Source of the DNA: Maylandia zebra
Lineage: Eukaryota > Chordata > Actinopteri > Cichliformes > Cichlidae
NCBI RefSeq assembly: GCF_041146795.1
Contig: NC_135176.1
Span: forward strand, 447,286 to 511,285
Direction: 5' to 3'
DNA: 64,000 nucleotides
The notes beneath the pieces are model-generated. The model was not told the DNA's origin. It made no database searches and was given only the letters and a program-made list of their open reading frames with translations. The position numbers and the translations under genes were made by a program. Below, in pieces: positions 1 through 11,616 of this stretch (the first letter of the stretch is position 1; every line of letters begins with the position of its first letter).

Positions 1-1090
1 AACCATGAAGAGGCCGCTAGAAAAGCTGCAACCACCAAGTACCTGCAGAGGGTCAGGCAAGTCCTGAGGAGTCAGCTGAATGGTAAGAACAAGATCCGGG
101 CCATCAACACGTACGCCCTGCCCGTGATCAGGTACCCTGCTGGGGTAATAGGCTGGCCAAAGGAGGAGATAGAAGCCACTGACATAAAGACAAGAAAGCT
201 CCTTACCATGCATGGAGGGTTTCACCCCAAGTCCAGCACCCTGAGGCTGTACGCTAAGCGCATGGAAGGACAGGCCCCTGCACGGTACGTACCACCGGCA
301 GATAGAGGAGGTGGCTGATATCCAGAAATCCTACCAGTGGCTAGACAAAGCTGGACTGAAAGACAGCACAGAGGCACTAATCATGGCAGCACAAGAACAA
401 GCTCTGAGCACAAGATCCATAGAGGCTGGGGTCTATCACACCAGGCAAGACCCCAGGTGCAGACTGTGTAAAGATGCCCCAGAGACAATCCAGCACATAA
501 CAGCAGGGTGCAAGATGCTAGCAGGCAAGGCATACATGGAACGCCATAACCAAGTGGCCGGCATAGTGTACAGGAACATCTGTGTCGAGTATAATCTGGA
601 AGTCCCGAGGTCAAAATGGGAGATGCCCCCAAGGGTGGTGGAGAATGACCGAGCTAAGATCCTGTGGGACTTCCAGATACAGACGGACAAAATGGTGGTG
701 GCTAACCAACCGGACATAGTGGTGGTAGACAAACAGAAGAAGACGGCCGTAGTGATCGATGTAGCGGTTCCGAATGACAGCAATATCAGGAAGAAGGAAC
801 ACGAGAAGCTGGAGAAATACCAAGGGCTCAGAGAAGAGCTCGAGAGGATGTGGAGGGTGAAGGTAACGGTGGTCCCCGTGGTAATCGGAGCACTAGGTGC
901 GGTGACTCCCAAGCTAGGCGAGTGGCTCCAGCAGATCCCGGGAACAACATCGGAGATCTCTGTCCAGAAGAGCGCAGTCCTGGGAACAGCTAAGATACTG
1001 CGCAGGACCCTCAAGCTCCCAGGCCTCTGGTAGAGGACCCGAGCTTGAAGGATAAACCGCCCGCAGGGGCGTGCTGGGTGTATATAATAC
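1..1090 (+). mobile_element. 3' end of a LINE with restriction-like endonuclease (R2/R4/Rex6/HERO-like)
   Basis: This is the C-terminal part of a single-ORF non-LTR retrotransposon, cut by the window edge; the frame is open from base 1. It has a one-off frame change near 305-320, after which 311-1033 reads to a stop. The second part contains a CCHC knuckle (CRLCKDAPETIQHITAGC, C-x2-C-x8-H-x4-C) followed by PDIVVVDKQKK...VIDVAVP, the PD-x14-D layout of the restriction-like endonuclease that nicks the target in site-specific LINEs. A short 3' UTR follows the stop. Related pieces lie at 19316-19680 and 60070-60168. The copy is dead (frameshift, 5' part not visible). Exact clade is uncertain. Confidence 0.85.
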
Positions 1091-1094
1091 CAGT

Positions 1095-1193
1095 AGGCCA
1101 GCTCTAATAGTAATGTGGTATGGCTTCGCGGGCCAAATGTAATTAGGCTGCGGGCCAAATTTGGCCCGCGGGCCAGAGTTTGACACCTATGCC
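1095..1193. mobile_element. Terminal fragment of a hAT (Charlie-type) element
   Basis: Read on the minus strand, the right edge gives AGGTGTCAAACTCTGG followed by GCCCGCGGGCC and GGGCCAAATTTGGCCC. This is the typical terminal and subterminal sequence of non-autonomous Charlie-like hAT elements. Only one end is visible. It abuts the 3' end of the SWIM-gene remnant on one side and the LINE 3' UTR on the other. Confidence 0.55.
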
Positions 1194-1499
1194 CTAAATA
1201 AAACATTATGGGTTATTCAGAACAGAACTATGCTTAGAGAAATATTTTCCCATCAGTTGATCCAACTCCTCCACAGTAGCAGGTGGAATTTTTCTTTTTT
1301 GAGGACGGCTTCTTTTACCTGTCACTACGGATGGTCTGTTTATGTTTTGATTGAGAGCCTTTTTTGGGGGCAGCTGAAGAGGAGAAGTCTATCTTATGGC
1401 CAACCACTGATTGTATCTTGGTCATATTACCCAGCAAAACCCAGTATGCAGGTTCATCTGTAACAGTCCTTGTGCCACAGATCAACACTGTTGCTTCTA

Positions 1500-2811
1500 C
1501 ACTCAACAAAAATATAAACGTAGAGACCTAAAATTCATTCCAGATACACAATATAACCATCCCTCCCAAACAGTGGTCACAAATCAGTCCAAATGTGTGG
1601 TAGTGGGCACATCTGCTATATTGAGATAATCCATCCCACCTCACAGGTGTGCCACATCAGGATGCTGATCTGACATCATGAGTAGTGCACAGGTGTACCT
1701 CAGACTGCCCACAACAAAAGGCCACCCTGGAATGTGCAGTTTTTTGCGCTATTGGGGGTCTGGGGACCCAGAACCGGTCAGTATCTGGTGTGACCACCAT
1801 TTGCCTCATGCAGTGCAACACATCGTCGCATGGAGTCTATCAGATTGTCAATTGTGGCCTGTGGAATGTTGGTCCACTCCACTTCAATGGCTGTGCGAGG
1901 TTGTTGGATATTCGTGGGAACTGGTACACGCTGTCGTATACGCCGGTCAAGCACATCCCGAACATGCTCAATGGGTGACATGTCCGGTGAGTATGCTGGC
2001 CATGCAAGAACTGGGACATTCTCAGCTGCCATCTGCCCTGAACAATGTGAACCATGATTCATCCGTGAAGCGCACACCTCTCCAACGTGCCAGACGCCAT
2101 CGAATGTGAGCATTTGCCCACACAAGTCTGTTACGGCGACGAGCTGGAGTCAGGTCAAGACCCCGATGAGGACGACGGGCATGCAGTTGAGCGTCCCTGA
2201 GACGGTTTCTGACAGTTTGTGCAGAAATTGTTTGGTTGTGCAAACCAATTGTTCCAGCAGCTGTCTGGGTGGCTGGTCTCAGACGATCTTGGAGGTGAAC
2301 CTGCTGGATGTGGAGGTCCTGGGCTGGTGTGGTTACACGAGGTCTGCGGTTGTGAGGCCGGTTGGATGTGCTGCCATATTCTCTGAAACGCCTGTGGAGA
2401 CGGCTTATGGTTGAGAAATGAACATTCAATGCACGGGCGACAGATCTGGTTGACATTCCTGCTGTCAGCATGCCAATTGCACGCTCCCTCATTGCTTGTG
2501 GCATCTGTGGCATTTTGCTGTGAGACAAAACTGCACATTCCAGGGTGGCCTTTTGTTGTGGGCAGTCTGAGGTACACCTGTGCACTACTCATGATGTCAG
2601 ATCAGCATCCTGATGTGGCACACCTGTGAGGTGGGATGGATTATCTCAATATAGCAGATGTGCCCACTACCACACATTTGGACTGATTTGTGACCACTGT
2701 TTGGGAGGGATGGTTATATTGTGTATCTGGAATGAATTTTAGGTCTCTACGTCCATCCCATGGGGAATGGGAGCAGTAACAAAGGTGTTGCGTTTATATT
2801 TTTGTTGAGTG
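1500..2811 (-). mobile_element. Tc1-like transposon with TA duplication, internally deleted
   Basis: The ends are CACTCAACAAAAATATAAACG (left) and its inverse at 2791-2811, flanked by TA at 1498-1499 and 2812-2813. The inverted repeats are about 240-290 bp, so the transposase start lies inside the repeat. The left repeat lacks about 40 bp that the right one has (2751-2790). The minus strand encodes a transposase with paired helix-turn-helix and DDE motifs, but its middle is deleted. The element sits in the SWIM-finger exon. Confidence 0.93.
1778..2585 (-). pseudogene. Tc1-like transposase, catalytic middle deleted
   Basis: The first part (2585 to about 2022) holds the N-terminal helix-turn-helix region (MSTRSVARALNVHFSTISRL) and the first catalytic Asp in RFTDESWFTLFRADG. 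It then passes directly, in another frame, into ENVPVLAWPAYSPDMSPIEH, which carries the last catalytic Glu (PIE). The segment that normally holds the second Asp (QQDNARPH type) is absent. Deletion junction near 2022-2040. The protein cannot be an active DD34E transposase; the copy could move only in trans. Confidence 0.85.
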
Positions 2812-3027
2812 TACTTTAAACAGAAGAGCAGTGACATGGCTGCAGGTCTCCACGACTCCGGCCTTACAGGTGCAGTGGGTGGCTTCAACCTTCCCTGTGA
2901 TGCTCACATTGACCCATGGCTGCAATGCTGGTTTATTCAGTCTTTGAGAGTGCAGGACCTGAAACACACACAGACAAAGTTCATTTAAAGACAAGAATAA
3001 AGTGTTTAGAAAGTTAGCACATACATG

Positions 3028-4055
3028 TAGGGATGGGTACCGGTGTCCGGTGCCATGATGGTACCGGTTCTGACATAAACGGTAGTAACCAGACCGAAAA
3101 GCAGCGCACATTTCGGTGCTTTTTTTTCCTGAGCTGTGATACACTTCTAGCCAATCATTTTACGTTTCCGAGGATAGTAGGCGGGTCCAGGTACGTACGT
3201 TCTTTTAGAGCAGAGCTACAGATTAAAAATGCCCAAGGCGAAGCGGTCAAAGTCTGGTTGTACTTCACAGCAAAAGATGCAAACTCAGCAGCAACAAGTG
3301 CTTTAAGCTGATACTGTGATACTGTCAAAGGAGGTAACACCTCAAATCTGATGAAACACCTGGCGACACGCCAGCGGGTTTTTTTTAAAAGCCCAGAAAT
3401 GCGCCGTATTTGATAGCTTGCTGTGGGACCTCACACCGTGCACATCTACTGCGGGTGTAGTGCCTGTTATCTGACCCGGATTTAGCAACATCCCCCAAAA
3501 ACCCGAAGAGGAGAGTCCTGGCCCCTAGCCCTGCCAGTGTAGCAGAAATGATGAGGATGATGATGCAGCAGCAGTCGTTCTTCTCTGCGTAAGTAGCTTA
3601 ATGTTGTTCGTGTGTAATTTATGTTGAGTAGGCTAACCACGTTATTACATTAATGCATGTAAGGTGAATTAGCAAACATCATCATAGCTACATGCGGCTG
3701 TCTTCTTGTTTGATGGCAGATACTCCCTTCACCCTGGACAAAAAGGCTAAAACGACCAAAGAAAAAGTGGAAAACAGCTAAACATGAGAGGTTTTTGGAC
3801 AAAGTTTGTGTTTTTTCCATTGTTTAAGCACTGCTTCCAGCCAAGAGTGATACCATATATGCCCCATAGCTGCAGAAAAGGCTAACATTGTTATCTTTTT
3901 ACAAAAAAACCAGCTGAACATCAGAGGTTTTTGGACCAATTTTGTGTTCTCCATTCTTTAAGCACCGGTTTGAGCACCGTTTGAGTACCGGCACCGTTTC
4001 TAAAGTACCGATTTGGCACCGGTATCGGATAAAACCTAAACGATACCCATCCCTA
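3028..4055 (+). mobile_element. Non-autonomous hAT with BED-finger remnant, copy 1
   Basis: It starts TAGGGATGGGTACCGG and ends GATACCCATCCCTA, flanked by the 8-bp duplication CATACATG (3020-3027 and 4056-4063). Internal sequence retains a short BED-zinc-finger-like piece (AKRSK / KVWLYFTAKDA near 3230-3290, then GGNTSNLMKHL near 3330-3360), out of frame and without its first cysteines. A sister copy is at 15388-16403 and a related larger element at 28076-32764. It lies in what would be an intron of the SWIM remnant. Confidence 0.92.
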
Positions 4056-4149
4056 CATACATGTAATTTTTTATCTTTTTATGTATCCATCTATAGAACG
4101 CTGCATGTTACATTCTAAATCTGCCAACAAAAAATGATGTAATCACTTT

Positions 4150-7100
4150 AGAGATGGAGAAAGTTTCGTTTAGTTTAGTTTAATTATTTATATAGCACAT
4201 TTAATTACAACAGGAGCGTTGACCAAAGTGCTGTACAAGAATACAACATACCTAATAAAATAACTTAGAGTATTGATAGCAAACACCAAATATGAATTAA
4301 CAAATAACTCTCATGCTGTATTAAAAGCCAGTAAATAAAAATGCGTTTTAAGATAAGATTTAAAAAGATTGACCGTGGGAGCCTGTTATTCCACAGCTTA
4401 GGCGCTACAACTGCAAATGCTGGATCGCCTCTATGAACCAGCCTCGACCTTGGTGCAGCTACAAGCAAAAAATCACTTGATCTAAGAGATCTAAGGGGGG
4501 TATAAGTCTGCAAGACGTCAGACAAATACCCGGGAGCCTGTCCATTCAGGGCTTTGTAAGTCAACAATAAAATTTTAAAATTAATTCTGAAGTGGACAGG
4601 GAGCCAATGAAGGGAGGCGAGCACCGGGGAAATGTGTTCACATCTTTTAGTACGTGTCAGAAGACGAGCTGCAGCATTCTGGACTAACTGCAGCCTTGCC
4701 AGACAGGTCTGGCTAACTCCAGCATATAAGGAGTTACAATAGTCCAGCTGGGATGTAATGAAAGCATGAATCGCCCGTTCAAAGTTTTTAAAAGATAAAA
4801 ATGATCTCACCTTAGATAAAAGCCTCAGTTTGAAGAAAGACCACTGTACGACTGAGCTAATTTGTTTTTCAAAGGTGAAATTGCTGTCAAATATAACCCC
4901 CAAATTTTTGGCATGTGATTTGACAAAAGGCTCAAGACTGTGCAGGTTAACATTAGAGGTGCTGGGATTGCCGCTTGGTCCAAAAATTAGCACTTCAGTT
5001 TTGTTCACATTGAAGTTAAGGAAGTTAGAGGCCATCAAAGATTTAACTTCACAGAGACACTGAAGTAAGGGATCTAGTGAGGCAGGACTGTTTCCCTTCA
5101 GTTGAAGATAGATCTGAGTATCATCGGCATATGAATGAAAACAAATGTTACATTTTCTAAAAATTAGACCTAGAGGCAGCATATAAATGGAGAACAATAT
5201 TGGCCCCAGTATAGATCCCTGGGGAACACCACAAGTAAGGGGAGCTGAGGAAGAGATAAAATCGCCAAAGCTCACAGAGAAGGTCCTGTCAGACAGGTAT
5301 GACCTGAACCACTCTAATGGGGTGCCCTTTACGCCACAATGCTCCAACCGCGAGATTAAGATGCTGTGGTCAACAGTATTGAAGGCAGCGGTCAGATCTA
5401 AAAGCAGAAGCACAGCTGAGTCACCTGAGTCAGTGGCTAATAAAAGATCATTAAGAACTTTTAAAAGTGCAGTTTCTGTACTATGAAGAGTTTTAAAACC
5501 AGACTGAAACCTCTCAAGAACATTGTGTCTGTTTACAAAAGATTGCAGCTGTACAAACACAATCTTTTCCAAAATTTTCGACAGGAAGGGGAGCTTTGAA
5601 ATAGGCCTGAAGTTAGTGAGGACAGAGCAGTTGAGATTAGGTTTTTTAAGTACAGGCGGTACAATAGCATGTTTAAAACAGGCTGTACAACACCTGAGCT
5701 AAGGCTGCTATTAAAAATAGCTAAAATGTCAGAACTGACAACCTTAAAAATCTTTTTTAGAATGTGTTGGAATAATGTCATTTGGACACGATGATGTCTT
5801 TGTGCCATTACATACTTCCTCCACCTCATCAAGACACACAAGCTCAAACTGATCAAAATCAGCAAAGCAGGTGAATATTTTAGAAACGTCATGTGAAGGC
5901 AGGGCGATCATAGATCGAAGCTGTTTTATCTTATTGATAAAAAAAACTGCAGGAACCTTTCACAGGTGTCTGAGGAACTATTAATACAAGAAGCTGGGGA
6001 AATATTCAGGGCAGAGTCAATAATTGAAAAAAGAACCCGAGAATTATTGGAGCTATTCTCAATAACATTAGAAAGAAACCTTGACTTTTCAGCTTTTACA
6101 ATGTCCTGATACCTGATAGGACACCTGCAGCCCATCTTTTTTCCACTTACGTTCAGCCTTCCTGCACTCTCGTCTGGCTGAACGAGTGGCCTTATTTATC
6201 CATGGGTCTGGTCGTGGTTTCGAGCTTATAGTTTTAAAAGGAGCGAACTCATCAAGGATAGTTTTACATATATCATAAAAATTAACTGTCATTTCCTTCG
6301 TACCAAAGCCAAGGGGAGAACTTAAAACTTTTTTAAAAGCAATAGAAAATTGTTCTGTTGTAGATTGGTTAAAGACACGACAACGACGTGTTGAAATAAG
6401 AGGTGTAAAATGGCGGAGAGATAAGTATATCAAACACAACAGGACAGTGATCAGAAAAAACAGCATCACATATTTCCATGCTTAGGACCGGTAACCCTAA
6501 AGCCAGCACAAGATCCAATGTATGACCCTGTTTCTGGGTTGGCCCAGACACAAGTTGAGCAAGACTGAAGGAGTCTATCAAACTTAAAAAGTCTCTGGCC
6601 AATGAATTGGAGGGACAACACACATGAATATTAAAATCTCCAACGATTAAGATTCGATCATGGTTTGGCACAGTTCCAGCTAAAAAGTTTGAAAAGTCTT
6701 GGATAAAATCCTTGTGATATTTTGGAGGCCTGTATACAGCTGCAACGAGTGTCGGGTGGGGATGCCTCAATTCAAACGTCAGAAGTTCAAAACTAGAATA
6801 CGAGTGAGTTAAGAGTTGTTTGCAAGAGAGCTTCTTCCTAAAAACAGCTGCCACTCCACCACCACGCCCAGTCATCCTCGGCACATTAAGATATTCACAG
6901 TCAGGCGGTAAAAGTTCAGTAAAACAGCTGGACTCACTGACTCTCTGCCAAGTTTCCATTAAAAGCATTAGATCCAGTCCCCGATCAGTAAAGAAGTCCT
7001 TAAGAATAAAAGTTTTGTTTGCTAGCGATCAAGCATTAACAAGACTTAATCTTAGTGGTACAGGTGGCTCAGCGGTCGATGTGGGTGCCCGACCTATCGG

Positions 7101-7595
7101 CCGTAGGTTCTGAGGGTTTACTCCACCTGAGCGAAGACGGGGGGACGCTGGCGCGGGGTTATTGTCGTAAGCCCGACAACAGGTGTCAGGCAAGTGTAAG
7201 CCATGTCCAGAGAGTGCCAGTAGTTGACGCGGTCAAATCCAGTCGGGATAGGGTGAGGTATTTTTCGAAATCGTGTCCAGGTAGCCTTCATTCTCACCAA
7301 TAAGCCACTGCGTTTCCCATGGCGTCTACGGCGCCCTCTCAGTTGAGGTAGCGCCGGAACACAACGGAGACAAGCTGGAACTCCTGACAGGAGCGGTGGG
7401 GAGAAGGTTCCCTGATATCCACGATTGCAATAACGAGTTTTTAACTGAGAGGATCTTAAAGCCAGCAGCATTTGGCGATCATATACAAGCAGAGAGTTAG
7501 CATGGTTTAACACAAAGTAAAAATAAAACACTAGTACAAACAGAGTCAGACGGCAGGCTGTACACACTGGCGCCATCTTGATATTACGGATATCA
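4150..7595 (-). mobile_element. L2-type LINE, nearly full length but decayed
   Basis: Reading leftwards there is an N-terminal region (YDRQMLLALRSS, then GRRRRHGKRSG) at 7576-7118. An apurinic endonuclease domain follows (METWQ, YRPPKYH, VGDFNIHV, SDHCPVVFD; 6968-6369), then reverse transcriptase (LLDLTAAFNTVDH, CGVPQGSILGP, SYADDTQIY) and the C-terminal PRSRLVHRGDPAF block (5572-4265). The 3' end shows the L2 signature CAGCACTTTGGTCAACG then GTGCTATATAAATAA and a TTTAG-repeat tail. At least four frame breaks or stops make it inactive. Confidence 0.93.
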
Positions 7596-7599
7596 CGGA

Positions 7600-8120
7600 A
7601 AGCATAAAGTTCGACTTTTATGAATCACTTAATATGATAAGGAGATTCTGCAGGTCATTAATCAATGTATAAAACCAAAATAGAATACATTTTGTCACAC
7701 AGGACACAAACACGGAAGCAAGGTGTATAATTAGGATTATTTATAATAAATATGAATTAATTGGTGCAATTTCTTTAACCATATAGAATAACTACATCCT
7801 TCAGGACAATGTCACATCAATGCACTGATCTCACTATGTTATCCATCTAACAGAGCCTCCACATGTTCTCACTGTAATTTCCCCTCATGAATGCACTAAC
7901 TTGAATGTTCAGGGGGAAATCAAACACATTTTACTCGCAGTACTCAAGCTGACTTACCTTTGTTTGAATGACGCCGAATTCACAACGTGGAGGCTTAAAA
8001 AAAGCCAAATCTTGTACCCAATCATTGGTGAATTGGATGTGCGCCTCCAGACATTTATAATTGCAAAATTGGTTCGCTGTGTATGCACTGACTCCACAGA
8101 CAAGGTACGAAAATATATCA
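7600..8120. other. No gene or repeat recognised
   Basis: AT-rich single-copy-looking sequence. Open frames are short and show no motif. It separates the L2 5' end from a possible SWIM-gene exon. Confidence 0.4.
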
Positions 8121-8152
8121 GGCTAAGTCAATAGCGGTTGGTCTTCAGGGTT

Positions 8153-8311
8153 TCTACTCCACAGCCGTATTTCATACGGGTCTACATTTCCAATGCACAC
8201 TATTTTTTGTAAGTACCGTCTCTTTGCATCTGGACGCAATCTGTCTCTATAACGTCCTTTTTCTTTTAAGCTGCTTTTAAGTGTGGTTCGTAGCAATCTT
8301 CCTTCCAACAC
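8153..8311 (-). CDS. Possible N-terminal exon of the SWIM-type protein
   Basis: The minus strand reads KEKGRYRDRLRPDAKRRYLQ then KIVCIGNVDPYEIRLW, followed by GTAGAA, which could be a splice donor. From memory, fish SWIM-finger proteins carry an N-terminal motif of the type RYxxKIxxIGxxDPY. If so, this is the upstream exon of the remnant at 1206-2958, on the same strand, with the decayed L2 and a hAT between them. No convincing ATG is visible; the open frame begins at a TTG. Without a search this is a link by motif and strand only. Confidence 0.4.
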
Positions 8312-8384
8312 AGTGTGTTTGTTTTGATTCGTGGCCTGCTAAAATGGTGGTGCGCTCCCATAATGCATTGCGGCGTGACAACTC

Positions 8385-8755
8385 CAAAGCCCTATACTCC
8401 AGCAAGACCTTTGAGGTCTGCGGACCAAATGCTTCTAATTGTCCCTAGGTCCAGATTAAAACACAGAGGAGATCGGGCTTTTGCTGCGACTGCTCCGAAA
8501 CTGTGGAATAAACTGCCTTTACATATCAGGACCTCACCAACACTGGATACTTTTAAAACTCGTTTAAAGACCCATTTTTACTCTTTGTCTTAATTCTGTA
8601 TGAATCTGTCATTATTTTATTCTTATTATTTTCTTATCTTTTATTTTACTTTCCTTTTAAATTTTATCTGATTATTTTATCGTACAGTTCTTTGGTCAAC
8701 AGTTGTTGTTTTTAAAAGTGCTATATAAATAAAATTGATTTGATTTGATTTTTGT
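8385..8755 (+). mobile_element. L2-type LINE 3' fragment
   Basis: Reads PRSRLKHRGDRAFAATAPKL then WNKLPLHIRTSP and LKTHFYSLS followed by a stop. After it come TTCTTTGGTCAACAGTTG, GTGCTATATAAATAA and a (TGATT)n tail, the L2 3' terminus. 5'-truncated copy. Confidence 0.9.
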
Positions 8756-9191
8756 TTTTTGCACACTTGCACTTTATGTAGTCCCATGTTGATTGTCTGT
8801 TATATGTAGCACCATGATCTTGGAAGAACATTGTTTCCTTTAATAAATAATTTAATGTTATTAATTTAATTAAATTTAATTATTTAGAAAGAGAGAAAAT
8901 ACATATTAATGAACATTTTAACAAATATGCCAGATTATAGCCTTGGGCTAATTTCCATCTGCAGACCCTCTGGCAGGTTGGTCTTACACACAAGTTAGTA
9001 AAAACATACAGAGACACTATTTACAGATCATGTGACAAGAACAAAAACAGTAATCACATCATATTAGAACAAACAATGACAAGAAGAATGGACAACAGAG
9101 GACAATAGAGAACAATAACGGAAACACATCAATTATATTGCACAAACCCCAGGATTACACATGCTCTGACTGTCCTGATATTGCACTGACC
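8756..9191. other. No gene or repeat recognised
   Basis: AT-rich spacer between the L2 tail and a hAT element; no coding or repeat signature seen. Confidence 0.4.
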
Positions 9192-9199
9192 CGTTACAC

Positions 9200-9892
9200 T
9201 AGAGTTGGTCTTGGTCTCCAGACCGGTCTCCAGACCACTTTTACGTGGTCTTGGTCTCCACGGACTTTGGTCTTGGTCTTGTCTTGGTCTCGCTGTCTCG
9301 GTGTTGCTGTCTCAGATCGACATAGTGGTTGGGAGATTTGGAGTGACACACAACGTAACATTCGATAATGTGTCATGTGCAAAAGCATCAGCTCTACGAG
9401 CCGTGCTTAGAGAGTACTTTGTAGTGAATCAGAAGAGTCGACTCCCATTGAGCGAGAGCCACTCCTCACTTAATTTCCTTTCGCTGCTCAGCTCTCACAC
9501 AGTGGCTCAGCTATGCTCCAATCCCTCCATATTGTGGCCAATCACATGCGAGGATATAGGATAATATCATTATGTGAAAAACAGAGAGGGTGAGAGACGC
9601 GACAGTCAAGTGGAGCGTGCGTCTGTCCTCTCAGTGAGTGGGTGAGACAGTAGACAGCGGTGAGGAGGGCTGTGCAAGTGCATCGCAAAAACACATGAAT
9701 ATGCCTGACACCCGTAAACAAAGCAGCATCTGGCTGCAGTTTAAAGGCTTTATTGTCTCGGTCTTGGTCTTGATCTCATCTCGACTTTGTCTTGGTCTTG
9801 ACTCGGTCTGTCTTGGTCTTGTCTTGGTCTCGCTACCCTCTGGTCTTGGTCTTGTCTTGGTCTTGGTTTAGGCGGTCTTGACTTCAAGTCTA
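9200..9892. mobile_element. Non-autonomous hAT rich in GGTCTT repeats
   Basis: Flanked by the perfect 8-bp duplication CGTTACAC (9192-9199, 9893-9900). Ends TAGAGTTG and CAAGTCTA match as short inverted repeats with one mismatch. Both subterminal regions are made of irregular GGTCTT/TGGTCTTG tandem units (9207-9310 and 9755-9880), and the middle is unique. No transposase coding is seen. Confidence 0.88.
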
Positions 9893-11616
9893 CGTTACAC
9901 TAATAGTTGTTTCCCTTTTTCTAATACACTAACTCTTTGTCACGTCCAATATAAAGCATGATTAATTATGATCACCACTGCACATGGTTGGAATGACAGT
10001 GAAGCCACTTGACTTAACTAATATGCATCTTTACAAAACACCACACACTGGGTATCTGCTGGTTTGTAGAAGATACATCGTTACATTTGTTGACAATATC
10101 AGATATAACTGAGCTCAAATCAATTAATTCAATTCAATTTTAGATGGTGCCGAGCATTGCAGCCTTGTCGCGAGCTCCCCCAAGCAACAGCTGGTTTTTG
10201 TGTTTAATTTTACTTTTCCTTTATTTTTTCACGAGTAGCACATGTCTCTCTGTGTACAACCGACAAACCTTACTGGACATAAGAGATGGACTTTCTCATC
10301 ACTTTCCGGAGTTCAAGTTTTGCAACGCGGAGCCTCCGTTTGCAGACCCCCCATTCATCTCACCTGAGACGCCTTTGTTCTGGGCCCCTGGAGGCCGCAA
10401 ACGCTGACACAGAGGAAGAAGATCTGGCGTTCTGGTTCGACTGAGACGGCGCACTAACAGACCACCGTTACCCAGTTTATTACTGGCTAATGTGCAGTCT
10501 CTGGAGAACAAGCTGTGCGAGCTTCGGGCACGGATCTCATTCCAGCGAGAGATGCGGGACTGCTGCGTGATCTGCCTCACAGAAACCTGGCTATCGGACA
10601 AGGTACCGGACTCCGCAATACAACTACCGGGGTTCTCCGTGCATCGCGCGGACAGGTCACAGGAGCTTACTGGGAAAAGCAGAGGCGGCGGTGTGTTTCA
10701 TGATCAACAACAGCTGGTGTGATTATGCGAACGTGCACCCGGTAAAATCCTTCTGCTCACCGGACCTGGAGTGCCTGATGATTAAGTGCCGGCCATTCTG
10801 GCTACCGAGGGAATTTACAGCAGTGATTATTACGGCTGTTTACATTCCCCCACAAGCCGACACTGACCGAGCACTCAGGGAACTGTACAGCGCGATCAGC
10901 AGCGAGGAAACCGCACACCCAGAGGCAGCGTTTATCACGACCGGGGACTTTAATAAGGGAAACCTGAAGAAAGTCTCACCAACTTTCTTCAGGTTTTTCA
11001 CCATCCATTTCAACACTCGTGGAGACCGGCTACTTGACCACTGCTACACCTCTTTCCGGGATGCGTACAAAGCCCTCACCCACGCCCCGTTCGGCCAATC
11101 AGGTCACCGCTCAATCCTGCTCCTGCCCGCCTACAGGCAGAAGCTGAAACAGGAAGCTCCAACCCTGAGAGCAGTGCACCATTGATCGGACCAATCGGAG
11201 TTCACGCTGTGGGACTGTTTTGATCACGAGGACTGGCAAATGTTTCACGTGGCTGCTAATGACATCGATGAGTACACAGACTCAGTCTGCGGATTTATCA
11301 GGAAATGCGTGGAAGATGTCGTCCCATCCAGAACAGTTAAATCCTTCCCAAATCAAAAACCGTGGATTAACAGAGATGTTCGCACAGCACTGGCGGCACG
11401 GAGCACCGTTTTTGCCTCCGCGAACACATCGGACTACAAACACGCACATTACCAACTCCGGAAGACGATAAAAGCAGCCAAACGTGAGTACAGGGACAGG
11501 GTGGAGCAACAGTTTGACAACCCTCGGAGTATGTGGCAGGGACTAAACACGATCGCAGACTTTAGAGGGAAAACCAGCACACCGCAGACCACGGCCTCTC
11601 TGTGTGAGGATCTAAA

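Larger units (their letters stand above)
1206..2958 (-). pseudogene. SWIM zinc-finger protein exon, split by a Tc1-like insertion
   Basis: Minus-strand coding sequence starts after a plausible acceptor (TGTGTTTCAG, boundary at 2958) and reads VLHSQRLNKPALQPW, then the SWIM finger THCTCKAGVVETCSHVTALL (C-x-C ... C-x-H). At 2812 it is broken by the Tc1-like element. It resumes at 1499 in the same frame, so removing the element plus one TA gives LLFKVEATV without any change. It then runs through TDEPAYW and a Lys/Ser-rich tail. One extra base near 1316 creates a stop; in the shifted frame the family-like tail PPATVEELDQLMGKYF continues to a stop at 1206-1208. Such SWIM proteins are a multi-copy, transposon-like family in fish. 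It may be a dead copy of such an element or a former gene. A candidate N-terminal exon lies at 8153-8311. Confidence 0.7.

Noticed and set aside
436-1206. Long minus-strand open frame of 256 codons
   Set aside because: It is the antisense shadow of the RLE-LINE coding frame and has no motif of its own.
1678-2109. Plus-strand frame of 143 codons inside the Tc1-like element
   Set aside because: It begins in the inverted repeat, so it shares its first residues with the real transposase, then reads antisense through it.
7050-7110. tRNA-like string GGTGGCTCAGCGG followed by GTAGGTTCTGAGGG
   Set aside because: It lies inside the L2 copy between two parts of its ORF, with no proper B box; no cloverleaf could be drawn.
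9200-9900. Irregular repeats suggesting a CRISPR-like array
   Set aside because: Units are adjacent and degenerate with no spacers, and they lie inside a hAT with an 8-bp duplication in an animal genome.
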